From Deltaproteobacteria bacterium (GTDB lineage Bacteria > Desulfobacterota > Desulfobaccia > Desulfobaccales > 0-14-0-80-60-11): a DNA stretch of 5,301 nucleotides. The notes below the pieces were generated by a model. It saw nothing but the letters and a program-made list of their open reading frames with translations. It searched no databases and was not told where the DNA came from. The DNA is taken from positions 1 to 5,301 of the forward strand of contig JAMCQY010000256.1 of the NCBI GenBank assembly GCA_023381945.1, read 5' to 3'. Below are positions 1-5,128 of this stretch, piece by piece (the first letter of the stretch is position 1; each line of letters starts with the position of its first letter). Made by a program: the position numbers and the translations under genes.

Positions 1-951
1 CCGGTGGAAGTTGTGCTGGCCGCCGGCCTGACCCCGGTTGACCTCAATAACCTGTTCATTGTCGATACCGGGGCTCGGGCCCGGGTGGCCGAAGCCGAAG
101 CCGCCGGCTTTCCCCGCACCGTCTGCGCCTGGATCAAGGGCATTTACGCCGCCTTGCAAAGTCATCCCGAAATCCGCACGGTCATCGTCGCCTGCCAGGG
201 CGATTGTTCCTACACCCAGGCCCTCGGAGAGATTTTGCAGGCCCAGAATCGGGACGTGGTCCACTTCAAATTCCCTTATCCCAGGAACCGGGAGCAATTG
301 CAGCGTGAGATTCAGGCCCTGAGGCGCCGCCTGGGCGCCGCTGAGGCTGAGGTGGCCAAGGTTACGGCCAGGCTGGCGCCCCTGCGGCAAAAATTGCAGC
401 GCCTGGACCGGCTCACCTGGGAGACCGGCCAGGTGACCGGCGAGGAAAATTTCCTCCATCTGATCTCCTCCTCCGACTTCGAATCTGACCTGGAAAGCTT
501 TGACCTTAAGGTGACAAGTTTTCTGCAAGAGGCGGAACGCCGCCCCGCCAGGAATTATCCGGTGCGCTTGGGCTTTGCCGGCATCCCCCCCATTTTCACC
601 GACCTGTGGGACTACCTGGAAGAACTGGGGGCCGGAGTGGTATTTCACGAATTTCCCCGGCAGTTCAGCATGCCCCAGCCCGGCCCGGACCTGACGGAGC
701 AGTACTTGCATTACACCTACCCCTACGACGTCTTCGGACGCCTGGCTGACCTGGAGGAGGCGATTCGCACGCGGCGCCTGCACGGCCTGGTGCACTATAC
801 CCAAAGCTTCTGCTTCCGCCAGATGTTTGACCAGATCATCCGGGAACGCCTGAATCTTCCGGTCCTCACCATCGAAGGGGACCGCCCCTCCCCTCTCGAT
901 TCCCGCACGCGCATGCGCCTGGAGGCCTTCGTCGATGTCCTCCGGCCGTAA
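1..951 (+). CDS. 2-hydroxyacyl-CoA dehydratase D-component-like iron-sulfur protein, 5' partial
   Basis: Resembles the HgdB/FldC/BcrB-C superfamily, whose members hold a [4Fe-4S] or double-cubane cluster and perform radical dehydration or reduction after receiving an electron from an ATP-dependent activator. The frame is open from base 1. The codons at 1-30 already encode the family's N-terminal 'P-V-E-x-x-x-A-A-G-L' segment, so GTG at 4 is probably internal and the true start lies a few residues upstream. Numbering from that GTG, the only cysteines are C41 (in V-C-A-W-I-K-G), C64 and C68 (A-C-Q-G-D-C-S) and C270 (Q-S-F-C-F-R-Q); three of these fit the usual cluster ligands. A charged, probably coiled-coil stretch lies at about 95-135. 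The C-terminal 'L-P-V-L-T-I-E-G-D ... T-R-M-R-L-E-A-F' (285-309) is the family signature. It overlaps the activator gene by 17 bases, which supports a physical pair. Substrate unknown. A YjiM or DCCP-like role is possible, but the six cysteines expected for a double-cubane protein are not visible. Confidence 0.85.
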   Translation, partial: PVEVVLAAGLTPVDLNNLFIVDTGARARVAEAEAAGFPRTVCAWIKGIYAALQSHPEIRTVIVACQGDCSYTQALGEILQAQNRDVVHFKFPYPRNREQLQREIQALRRRLGAAEAEVAKVTARLAPLRQKLQRLDRLTWETGQVTGEENFLHLISSSDFESDLESFDLKVTSFLQEAERRPARNYPVRLGFAGIPPIFTDLWDYLEELGAGVVFHEFPRQFSMPQPGPDLTEQYLHYTYPYDVFGRLADLEEAIRTRRLHGLVHYTQSFCFRQMFDQIIRERLNLPVLTIEGDRPSPLDSRTRMRLEAFVDVLRP

Positions 952-1756
952 AGATTTTCGTCGGGGCGACCCGCTGGGTCGCCCAGCCTGCGGCCTGGAC
1001 TTTGGCAGCCGCTATGTAAAGATAGTCTATTCAGAGGGAAACGGGCCGCTGATCCGGCGGCGACTGGACACCATCATTTTTTATCGGGACTATCTCATCA
1101 GGGAGGATGGCCGCCTGGCCATCGATTGGCCGCAGCTGGGATTGCCTACTCCTGAAGCCTTGGTGGTTACGGGCTACGGCAAGAATCTCCTGCAGAAAAA
1201 TTTTCCGGCCATCACCGAAATTCGGGCTCATTTTCTGGGCGCCCGGAGCCAGACGGCTCTGGATCATTTTATCCTGTTGGAGGTGGGCGGCCAGGACACC
1301 AAAGTCCTGTACGTCAAGGATGGCCGGGTATTTGATTTCCTCACCAACGACCGCTGCGCCGCCGGCACCGGCCGCTATCTGGAAAATATGGCCCGGTTTC
1401 TGAAGATGCCACTGACCGAATTCGCCGCGGCCTGGCAGGACCCGGTGGAGATCTCCCAGACTTGCGCCATTTTTGGAGAAAGCGAATTGGTGGGGCATCT
1501 GTTGGAAGGGGTTGAGCCCTCGCGTATTGCCGCCGGGGTCAATGCCTCCGTAGCCCGGCGGGCCCTGGCCATGGTGCGGCGTTACCGCTGCCCCACCCTG
1601 GTATGCGTCGGTGGCGTGGCCCGCAATCGCGCTGTGATTCATTTTCTGCAGGAACCTAATAAATTTCAGGTCCTGGTGCCGTCCTATCCGCAATTTAACG
1701 GTGCTCTGGGTTGTTTCCTGGAAGCCGCCCGAAAGTTATCGCCGGAGCGGCCGTGA
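935..1756 (+). CDS. BadF/BadG/HgdC-family ATP-dependent activator (archerase) of the dehydratase
   Basis: A 273-residue member of the ASKHA-fold family that hydrolyses ATP to drive one electron from its own [4Fe-4S] cluster into a dehydratase or reductase partner; the cluster sits between the subunits of a homodimer. Motifs seen: phosphate-1 loop D22-F-G-S-R-Y-V-K29; phosphate-2 loop V117-G-G-Q-D-T-K123; cluster cysteine C141 in N-D-R-C-A-A-G-T-G; second cluster cysteine C177 in Q-T-C-A-I-F-G-E-S-E; adenosine-site G226-G-V-A-R-N231; and the closing 'V-P ... N-G-A-L-G' at 248-259. The length is typical for a single-domain activator. ATG 935 is chosen because GGAGG at 921-925 lies 9 bases upstream and no other ATG, GTG or TTG start exists before the first motif. 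This leaves an unusual 19-residue leader, part of which is encoded by a perfect palindrome (964-984). Its neighbours are the dehydratase-like gene (17-base overlap) and a kinase (4-base overlap), so translation is probably coupled across all three. Confidence 0.9.
   Translation: MSSGRKDFRRGDPLGRPACGLDFGSRYVKIVYSEGNGPLIRRRLDTIIFYRDYLIREDGRLAIDWPQLGLPTPEALVVTGYGKNLLQKNFPAITEIRAHFLGARSQTALDHFILLEVGGQDTKVLYVKDGRVFDFLTNDRCAAGTGRYLENMARFLKMPLTEFAAAWQDPVEISQTCAIFGESELVGHLLEGVEPSRIAAGVNASVARRALAMVRRYRCPTLVCVGGVARNRAVIHFLQEPNKFQVLVPSYPQFNGALGCFLEAARKLSPERP
964..984. repeat. Perfect palindrome inside the 5' end of the activator gene
   Basis: GGGCGACCC (964-972), loop GCT, GGGTCGCCC (976-984): 9-bp GC-rich arms with a 3-base loop. 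It lies 29 bases after the activator's ATG, within the non-conserved leader of the protein, and encodes the G-D-P-L-G-R-P part of it. From memory, GGGCGACCC/GGGTCGCCC hairpins are a common interspersed repeat in bacterial genomes, so this may be an inserted copy tolerated in frame. In the mRNA it would form a very stable hairpin close to the start codon. Confidence 0.7.
1744..1747 (+). promoter_or_regulatory. Ribosome binding site that decides the kinase start
   Basis: GGAG, five bases before GTG 1753, lies inside the last codons of the activator gene. Together with the GTGA stop/start overlap it favours the 337-residue kinase over the longer TTG version. Confidence 0.5.
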
Positions 1757-2766
1757 CCAGGTTGCCCCAGGACTCCCCCCTATATTTGGCTCTGAGGCGG
1801 CTGCTGGCCTCGGCCGGCGACCTTCCCCCGGCCGGAGAGGCGACCCGGCAGTCGCTGCCCTCCTCCCGGGAGGTCTGCCGCTTCACCTTTAGCGGCAACG
1901 GCGCTGCCGTAGTAGGCAAATTCTCCAGCGCCTATCCTGCCGCCGCGCCTGCTGACAAAGGTTTGGCCCGGGAATATGGCAACTACCTCCGGGCTGCGGA
2001 CCTGGGATTGACTGACGGCTCAGTCAGGATTCCGCGTCTTTTGGGCCGTCAGCCTGACCTCCGCCTGGGCCTGCTGCTCGGAGCCGTATCAGGGCCGGAC
2101 CTGGATTGCCTCATTCGCGGCGCCTGTGAGCACGGGGAGATGCCCGGCCTCCGCCGGGGTCTGGAAAGCCTGGCCGAACTCTTCGCCTTTTTTCATTCCC
2201 GGGCCTTGTCGGAAGCCGCCGTGTCAGGCCTCGAAGCCCTGCGCTACCTGGACAAACTAATGCAGCAACTGCAGGGGGTGGGCTTGTTGACTGCCGATGA
2301 CCAGGCGGCCCTGGCGGCAGAGCGGAGCTATTGGGAAATCAGGCTGGCCCAATTCTCTGATCGGCAGGTGCTGGTTCACGGCGACGCCACGCCCACCAAT
2401 TTTCTCTTCCCTGACCACGGCGGACCCCCGCCCCGCGGCAGGGCGGTGGCCCTGGACCTGGAGCGCCTGAGGTTCGCCGACCGTCTCTGGGACCTCTCCT
2501 GGGTGGCCGGCGAACTCAGGCACGCCTGGGCCTGGCGCACCGGCAACGCGGCCGCGGCCGAAGAAATTATCGGCCTTTTTTTCAGCGCCTATTTATCGGT
2601 CTCGCCTGAGGGCTCCAGCCTGGCGGAACGCCTCTATCTCCTCAACCCCCTTTACATGGCCCTGGCGGAGCTGCGCATCGCCCGAAACACCTATCTTTCC
2701 TGGGATTACCGGCGCTGGCTGGTGGGCGAGGCCCGGCGGTGTTTGAACTTTGGCAGGCGGCTGTGA
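1753..2766 (+). CDS. Aminoglycoside-phosphotransferase/choline-kinase-fold small-molecule kinase
   Basis: A 337-residue protein of the APH superfamily, which phosphorylates hydroxyl groups of small molecules (choline, homoserine, sugars, antibiotics). Numbering from GTG 1753: probable ATP-binding lysine K56 in V-V-G-K-F, helix-C glutamate E74 in A-R-E-Y, Brenner motif H209-G-D-A-T-P-T-N216 with catalytic D211, and metal-binding D235-L-E237 followed by R-F-A-D-R-L-W-D-L-S, the usual 'DxE...D-xx-W-D-L' pattern. All core catalytic residues are present, so it should be active. GTG 1753 is preferred over the upstream in-frame TTG at 1711. It gives the classic GTGA overlap with the activator stop, has GGAG at 1744-1747 five bases upstream, and avoids 14 residues with no family resemblance lying wholly within the activator gene. 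The context argues for a metabolic substrate connected with the dehydratase system rather than drug resistance. That is inference. Confidence 0.82.
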   Translation: MTRLPQDSPLYLALRRLLASAGDLPPAGEATRQSLPSSREVCRFTFSGNGAAVVGKFSSAYPAAAPADKGLAREYGNYLRAADLGLTDGSVRIPRLLGRQPDLRLGLLLGAVSGPDLDCLIRGACEHGEMPGLRRGLESLAELFAFFHSRALSEAAVSGLEALRYLDKLMQQLQGVGLLTADDQAALAAERSYWEIRLAQFSDRQVLVHGDATPTNFLFPDHGGPPPRGRAVALDLERLRFADRLWDLSWVAGELRHAWAWRTGNAAAAEEIIGLFFSAYLSVSPEGSSLAERLYLLNPLYMALAELRIARNTYLSWDYRRWLVGEARRCLNFGRRL

Positions 2767-2807
2767 AGCAGGTTTTGCGGTTTTCTGATTTGAATAATTA
2801 TGAATTT

Positions 2808-2836
2808 GGTGGCACCGGCGTCTCGCCTGTGCTTTT
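2808..2836 (+). terminator. Repeat-derived hairpin with T run, possible terminator of the dehydratase-kinase operon
   Basis: GCAC (2812-2815), a C/T mismatch, GGCG (2817-2820), loop TCT, CGCC (2824-2827), mismatch base, GTGC (2829-2832), then TTTT (2833-2836). It begins 41 bases after the kinase stop, which suits an intrinsic terminator, although the T run is short. Its sequence, GGTGGCAC...GGC...GCC-T-GTGC, matches the inverted copy at 5129-5154, so it is probably a dispersed palindromic repeat serving as a terminator. Confidence 0.5.
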
Positions 2837-2850
2837 ATACCATTGAATAT

Positions 2851-2880
2851 TTTGCGTCTTTGGCACCTTTTCGTGAAAAA
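2851..2880. repeat. Degenerate copy of the 'GCGTCTTTG-GC-CCTTT-CGTGAAAAA' dispersed repeat
   Basis: TTTGCGTCTTTGG followed by CACCTTTTCGTGAAAAA. From memory, this closely resembles a very widespread intergenic repeat of the form CTTTGCGTCTTTGCGCCTTTGCGTGA. Read on the minus strand it encodes the 'S-R-K-G-A-K-D-A-K' string that turns up in many spurious predicted proteins. It lies in the thiDN leader, 33 bases before the start codon. Family membership is recalled, not searched. Confidence 0.55.
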
Positions 2881-2912
2881 TATTCTTTTTTTGCATATGC
2901 ACGGAGATTAGC

Positions 2913-4265
2913 ATGAAGACCGTCCTGATCATCGCCGGATCGGACCCGGGAGCCGGGGCCGGGCTGCAGCAGGACCTGAAGGTGGCTACTCTGTTGGGAG
3001 CCTACGGCCTGACCGTGCCCACGGCGCTTACCGTCCAAAACAGCCTGGGAGTCCAGGCGGTGCACCCGGTGGCCAAGGACGTCGTGGCGGCGCAGTTGGA
3101 CGCCATACTCGATGACTTCCCGGTAGCGGCGGTAAAGCTGGGCATGCTGGCGACGAGAGATATCGTCACCGCCGTGGCCGCCCGTTTGCGGAACCTGGAG
3201 CCGATCCCGGTGGTCCTGGACCCGGTCCTGGCCGCGGGGGGCGGTTTCCCGTTGCTGGATGAAGACGGTATTGCCGCCATGCTGGACCAGCTTTTCCCCC
3301 TGACCACCCTCCTCACCCCCAACGCCCCGGAGGCCGCCCGGCTCACCGGTATGAAGATCAGCAGCCCGGCTGATTTGGAAGAGGCGGCCCGCCGCCTGCA
3401 GGCCAGGGGGCCTCGCTGGGTCCTGGCCAAGGGTGGTCATTTGACGGGTGAGCCCGTGGACATTTTGACCGACGGCAAGAATGCTTATCACCTGCCCGGC
3501 ACGCGCCTCACCGCCCCGCACCAACACGGCACCGGTTGTCTGCTGGCCAGCGCCGCGGCTTGCTATCTGGCTCAAGGACTCTCTCTGCCCGAGGCAGTGA
3601 ATCAGGCGCGCCGACTCACCAGGCAGGCCCTCAAATACGGCCTGCCTTTGGGCCATGGCTCCGGCCCGGTAAACCCGTATGCCCCTTTCGCCCGGGACCG
3701 GGCCCGATTCGCAGTTCTGGAAGACTTGCGGCTTGCCGCGGCCCGGCTGCAAGCCGAAGACATCAGTCCGTTGATCCCCGAAGTCATGACCAACCTGGGA
3801 TTTGCCGCCCCTTACCCCGAAGGCCCTCAGGATGTGGCAGCCTTTCCGGGCCGCCTGGTGAAAAGCCCCTCGGGGGTGATCATTCCGGCGGGACCGGCCT
3901 TTGGAGCCTCCCGTCACGTTGCGGCGATCATCCTCACCGCCCTGGCCACACATCCGGAATTGCGCAGCGCCATGAATATCAAATTTGTTACAGGCATCGA
4001 AGACCTGGCCTCACTGTTGCACTTACGGGCAGCCTCCTTCGACCGGACCGAGGAGCCGGCAGACGTGAAGAGGCGGGAAGGCGGGACTCTGGCCTGGGGC
4101 GTGGCCTCGGTGCTGCAGGCCGGCAAACCGGCCCCGGACATCATTTATGATAGGGGGGATTTCGGCAAGGAAGGCATGATCCGTATCCTGGGCCCCACCC
4201 CCATGACCGTGGCGGAAAAGGCCCTGGCGATTAAGAATGCCTTGCAGGCCGGCGGGAATTTATAA
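2913..4265 (+). CDS. thiDN: ThiDN: HMP/HMP-P kinase fused to ThiN-type thiamin-phosphate synthase
   Basis: A 450-residue bifunctional cytosolic enzyme of thiamin synthesis. The N-terminal ThiD domain (1 to about 256) phosphorylates hydroxymethylpyrimidine twice to HMP-PP. Motifs: A8-G-S-D-P-G-A-G-A-G-L-Q-Q-D-L-K23, substrate-side Q42 in T-V-Q-N, K75-L-G-M-L79, D103-P-V, T135-P-N-A-P-E140, K173-G-G-H176, and the anion-hole/catalytic H205-G-T-G-C209; 'G-H-G-S-G-P-V-N' at 247-254 closes the domain as in E. coli ThiD. A short helical linker (about 257-284) leads to a ThiN domain (about 285-445), which couples HMP-PP with thiazole phosphate and is unrelated to ThiE. Its hallmarks are I288-P-E-V-M-T-N-L, D307-V-A-A-F-P-G-R, F330-G-A-S-R-H-V-A, R351-S-A-M-N-I, and D409-I-I-Y-D ... 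G-K-E-G-M-I-R-I-L-G. Both domains appear intact. ATG 2913 has GGAG six bases upstream. It stands alone, with no other thi gene in view. Confidence 0.95.
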   Translation: MKTVLIIAGSDPGAGAGLQQDLKVATLLGAYGLTVPTALTVQNSLGVQAVHPVAKDVVAAQLDAILDDFPVAAVKLGMLATRDIVTAVAARLRNLEPIPVVLDPVLAAGGGFPLLDEDGIAAMLDQLFPLTTLLTPNAPEAARLTGMKISSPADLEEAARRLQARGPRWVLAKGGHLTGEPVDILTDGKNAYHLPGTRLTAPHQHGTGCLLASAAACYLAQGLSLPEAVNQARRLTRQALKYGLPLGHGSGPVNPYAPFARDRARFAVLEDLRLAAARLQAEDISPLIPEVMTNLGFAAPYPEGPQDVAAFPGRLVKSPSGVIIPAGPAFGASRHVAAIILTALATHPELRSAMNIKFVTGIEDLASLLHLRAASFDRTEEPADVKRREGGTLAWGVASVLQAGKPAPDIIYDRGDFGKEGMIRILGPTPMTVAEKALAIKNALQAGGNL

Positions 4266-4267
4266 GG

Positions 4268-4292
4268 GCGGCCACAGGGGTCGCTCTTTTTC
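4268..4292 (+). terminator. Intrinsic terminator of thiDN
   Basis: GCGGCC (4268-4273), loop ACAGG, GGTCGC (4279-4284): a 6-bp GC-rich stem with one G-T pair, followed by TCTTTTTC. It starts two bases after the thiDN stop. The T run is on the plus-strand side only, so it should end thiDN transcription rather than the convergent membrane-protein operon. Confidence 0.65.
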
Positions 4293-4317
4293 ATGATTTC
4301 TAAGTCTTTTCTGCCCC

Positions 4318-4341
4318 TGCTCACTGCTTACTGCTCACTGC
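4318..4341. repeat. Heptamer tandem repeat (GCAGTRA on the minus strand), about 3.4 units
   Basis: On the plus strand: TCACTGC (4321-4327), TTACTGC (4328-4334), TCACTGC (4335-4341), with a partial unit TGC at 4318-4320. The repeat supplies the last codons and the TGA stop of the minus-strand membrane-protein gene. Because the period is 7, a gain or loss of one unit would move the stop and change the C-terminus. Confidence 0.75.
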
Positions 4342-4731
4342 CTCCGTCAGGATCACCCGATACAGGGCCAGGCCCACCAGGAAGTGACCCACCAGAATGG
4401 TGATATCGGAAAAGGTGGTTTGCAGGAGCCAGCCGAAGAAATCCATCCCGGGCATTACCTTAATCTGCCCGGTTAAAGTGGCGTTGATGGAGAAGTCGGC
4501 CATCAGGATGATGCCGAGGAAAGCTATGAAGCTATTGAGAACAACTGCCAAAACCGCGGTATTTCGGAAAAGGAACAACGGACATACCAGCAGCACTGCG
4601 ATCCAGGAGAAAAGGTTGGGCCAGAGTGCGTAAGGGAACTTGCCCGGCGGGTGAATCCGCAGATGCAGCAGGGCGCCGCTGAGGGCCAGGGCCAACAGGG
4701 CCACCCACAGGAGGTAACGGAGGTTTTTCAT
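4321..4731 (-). CDS. Four-helix integral membrane protein of unknown function
   Basis: 136 residues from ATG 4731; a TTG codon directly before it could add one methionine but is closer to the weak AGGCGG site (minus strand, 4740-4735). Four hydrophobic segments are visible: about 5-23, 38-55, 58-79 and 108-127. The first helix ends in L-L-H-L-R-I-H-P-P, with H23 and H27 at the membrane edge; helix 4 carries H116 in V-G-H-F-L-V-G-L-A-L. No signal-peptide cleavage site or catalytic motif is recognised, and I cannot place it in a named family. The last residues (A-V-S-S-K-Q) are encoded by a heptamer tandem repeat, so the C-terminus is probably not conserved. It starts 7 bases after a 35-residue ORF, forming the last gene of a three-gene minus-strand cluster convergent with thiDN. 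The membrane histidines allow heme binding as a guess only. Confidence 0.75.
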   Translation of the reverse strand: MKNLRYLLWVALLALALSGALLHLRIHPPGKFPYALWPNLFSWIAVLLVCPLFLFRNTAVLAVVLNSFIAFLGIILMADFSINATLTGQIKVMPGMDFFGWLLQTTFSDITILVGHFLVGLALYRVILTEAVSSKQ

Positions 4732-4738
4732 CAACCGC

Positions 4739-4846
4739 CTAAAATTTCATGGTGTAGCCCAGGAGAAATAACAGCGCGATAGCCGTGGCATGCAGCAGGA
4801 ACCAGCCCAACCTGGGGAAGAGGACGTAAGAGAAAAAGCGAATCAT
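4739..4846 (-). CDS. 35-residue single-helix membrane protein
   Basis: Reads M-I-R-F-F-S-Y-V-L-F-P-R-L-G-W-F-L-L-H, then a hydrophobic run ending G-Y-T-M-K-F and TAG. One membrane helix spans about residues 15-32, with positive residues on the N-terminal side and H19 buried near its start. ATG 4846 has a strong ribosome binding site, GAAGGGG, centred about 7-8 bases upstream. The start lies 4 bases after the stop of the preceding 36-residue ORF, and the stop lies 7 bases before the 136-residue gene, an arrangement typical of a translationally coupled operon. It shares W-x-L-x-H-x4-A-L-x4-G with the upstream ORF at identical spacing, which suggests duplication. No family is recognised. Confidence rests on the ribosome binding site, the spacing and the motif, not on homology. 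Confidence 0.6.
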   Translation of the reverse strand: MIRFFSYVLFPRLGWFLLHATAIALLFLLGYTMKF

Positions 4847-4850
4847 CTCG

Positions 4851-4961
4851 TCACCCCTTCAAAAATGCAGCGGTCAGGCGGCCGGCGGCATAAACCAGGG
4901 CGAACCCCAGAAAATGCACCAGCCACCAGCGCCAGGAAAGAAATTGCCAGCCTGGTCTCAA
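4851..4961 (-). CDS. 36-residue single-helix membrane protein, probable TTG start
   Basis: From TTG 4961 the protein begins (M)-R-P-G-W-Q-F-L-S-W-R-W-W-L-V-H and ends T-A-A-F-L-K-G. One hydrophobic helix spans about residues 12-28, tryptophan-rich at its leading edge, with H16 near the top and basic R28 and K35 after it. The frame is open back to a TAG 48 bases further upstream and contains no ATG or GTG before the helix, so TTG is the best conventional start. GGGGGAG lies 11 bases upstream, a little far. H16 and the flanking W, L, A, L and G align without gaps with the next ORF. Its stop is 4 bases before that ORF's ATG. Function unknown. The unusual start makes this the least certain of the three genes. 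Confidence 0.5.
   Translation of the reverse strand: MRPGWQFLSWRWWLVHFLGFALVYAAGRLTAAFLKG
4854..4860 (-). promoter_or_regulatory. Ribosome binding site for the 35-residue membrane protein
   Basis: GAAGGGG on the minus strand (4860-4854), 7 bases before ATG 4846. It overlaps the last codons of the preceding small ORF and supports the 35-residue gene as real. Confidence 0.55.
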
Positions 4962-5034
4962 AATCCCGGCCGCTCCCCCGATTTTTGCTCTGAATGGCTA
5001 TAAACTAAGCATGAGGAAGGGGAAAATCCAGTCT

Positions 5035-5063
5035 GCGCCAGCGGAAAAACTCACACCTGGCGC
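5035..5063. repeat. Inverted repeat upstream of the membrane-protein cluster
   Basis: GCGCCAG (5035-5041) and CTGGCGC (5057-5063), 7-bp perfect arms separated by 15 bases. It lies about 75 bases upstream of the first minus-strand small ORF and could be an operator or a weak hairpin. A T-rich stretch follows on the plus strand (5070-5079). Function not determined. Confidence 0.35.
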
Positions 5064-5107
5064 CTTCAGTTTAATTTTTCGGCATTCGAGCCTCTTGCAA
5101 ATGTAGC

Positions 5108-5125
5108 CGCAGGCTTCAGCCTGCG
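5108..5125. repeat. Palindromic repeat CGCAGGCT-TC-AGCCTGCG
   Basis: Perfect 8-bp arms (5108-5115 and 5118-5125) around a 2-base centre. From memory, 'GTAGC-CGCAGGCTTCAGCCTGCG' is a recurring dispersed palindrome in Desulfobacterota and related genomes. It sits 3 bases from a second, different palindrome. Confidence 0.65.
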
Positions 5126-5128
5126 CTT

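Larger units (their letters stand above)
2767..2912 (+). other. 146-base intergenic region / thiDN leader without a visible TPP riboswitch
   Basis: Apart from the two repeat segments annotated separately, this stretch is AT-rich. A weak promoter candidate is TTGGCA (2860-2865) and TATTCT (2881-2886), with a short 15-base spacer. A perfect 10-base palindrome TGCATATGCA (2892-2901) lies directly before the ribosome binding site GGAG (2903-2906, 6 bases before ATG 2913). The CTGAGA thi-box core expected of a TPP riboswitch is absent. Promoter assignment is weak. Confidence 0.3.

Noticed and set aside
1031..1693. 220-residue minus-strand ORF opposite the activator gene
   Set aside because: Antisense shadow of the activator, whose nucleotide-binding and cluster motifs are all present in the plus frame.
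1711..1752. Upstream TTG start for the kinase, giving 351 residues
   Set aside because: The extra 14 residues lie wholly within the activator gene and show no family resemblance. GTG 1753 has a ribosome binding site and the GTGA overlap.
1811..1834. Inverted repeat CGGCCGG / CCGGCCG in the kinase gene
   Set aside because: Low-complexity GC-rich arms in GC-rich coding sequence with a 10-base loop; likely chance.
2767..2912. TPP riboswitch upstream of thiDN
   Set aside because: The CTGAGA core and the second conserved arm could not be found on reading the leader by eye; a covariance-model scan would settle it.
2835..3953. Long 372-residue minus-strand ORF opposite thiDN
   Set aside because: It is the antisense shadow of a clearly conserved thiDN. 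Its composition is rich in G, R, Q and H with no domain, and its N-terminal part (reading F-S-R-K-G-A-K-D-A-K) comes from the dispersed repeat at 2851-2880.
3536..4150. 204-residue plus-strand ORF inside thiDN
   Set aside because: Out-of-frame reading of thiDN with proline/arginine-rich composition; the ThiN domain in the main frame is intact through this region.
4790..4993. 67-residue plus-strand ORF across the small membrane genes
   Set aside because: Highly charged, low-complexity product antisense to the two small membrane ORFs, without a ribosome binding site; the minus-strand reading has coherent hydrophobic helices and good gene spacing.
5011..5106. 31-residue plus-strand ORF starting ATG at 5013
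   Set aside because: No ribosome binding site, no hydrophobic segment or motif, and it runs across an inverted repeat towards the palindromic repeats.
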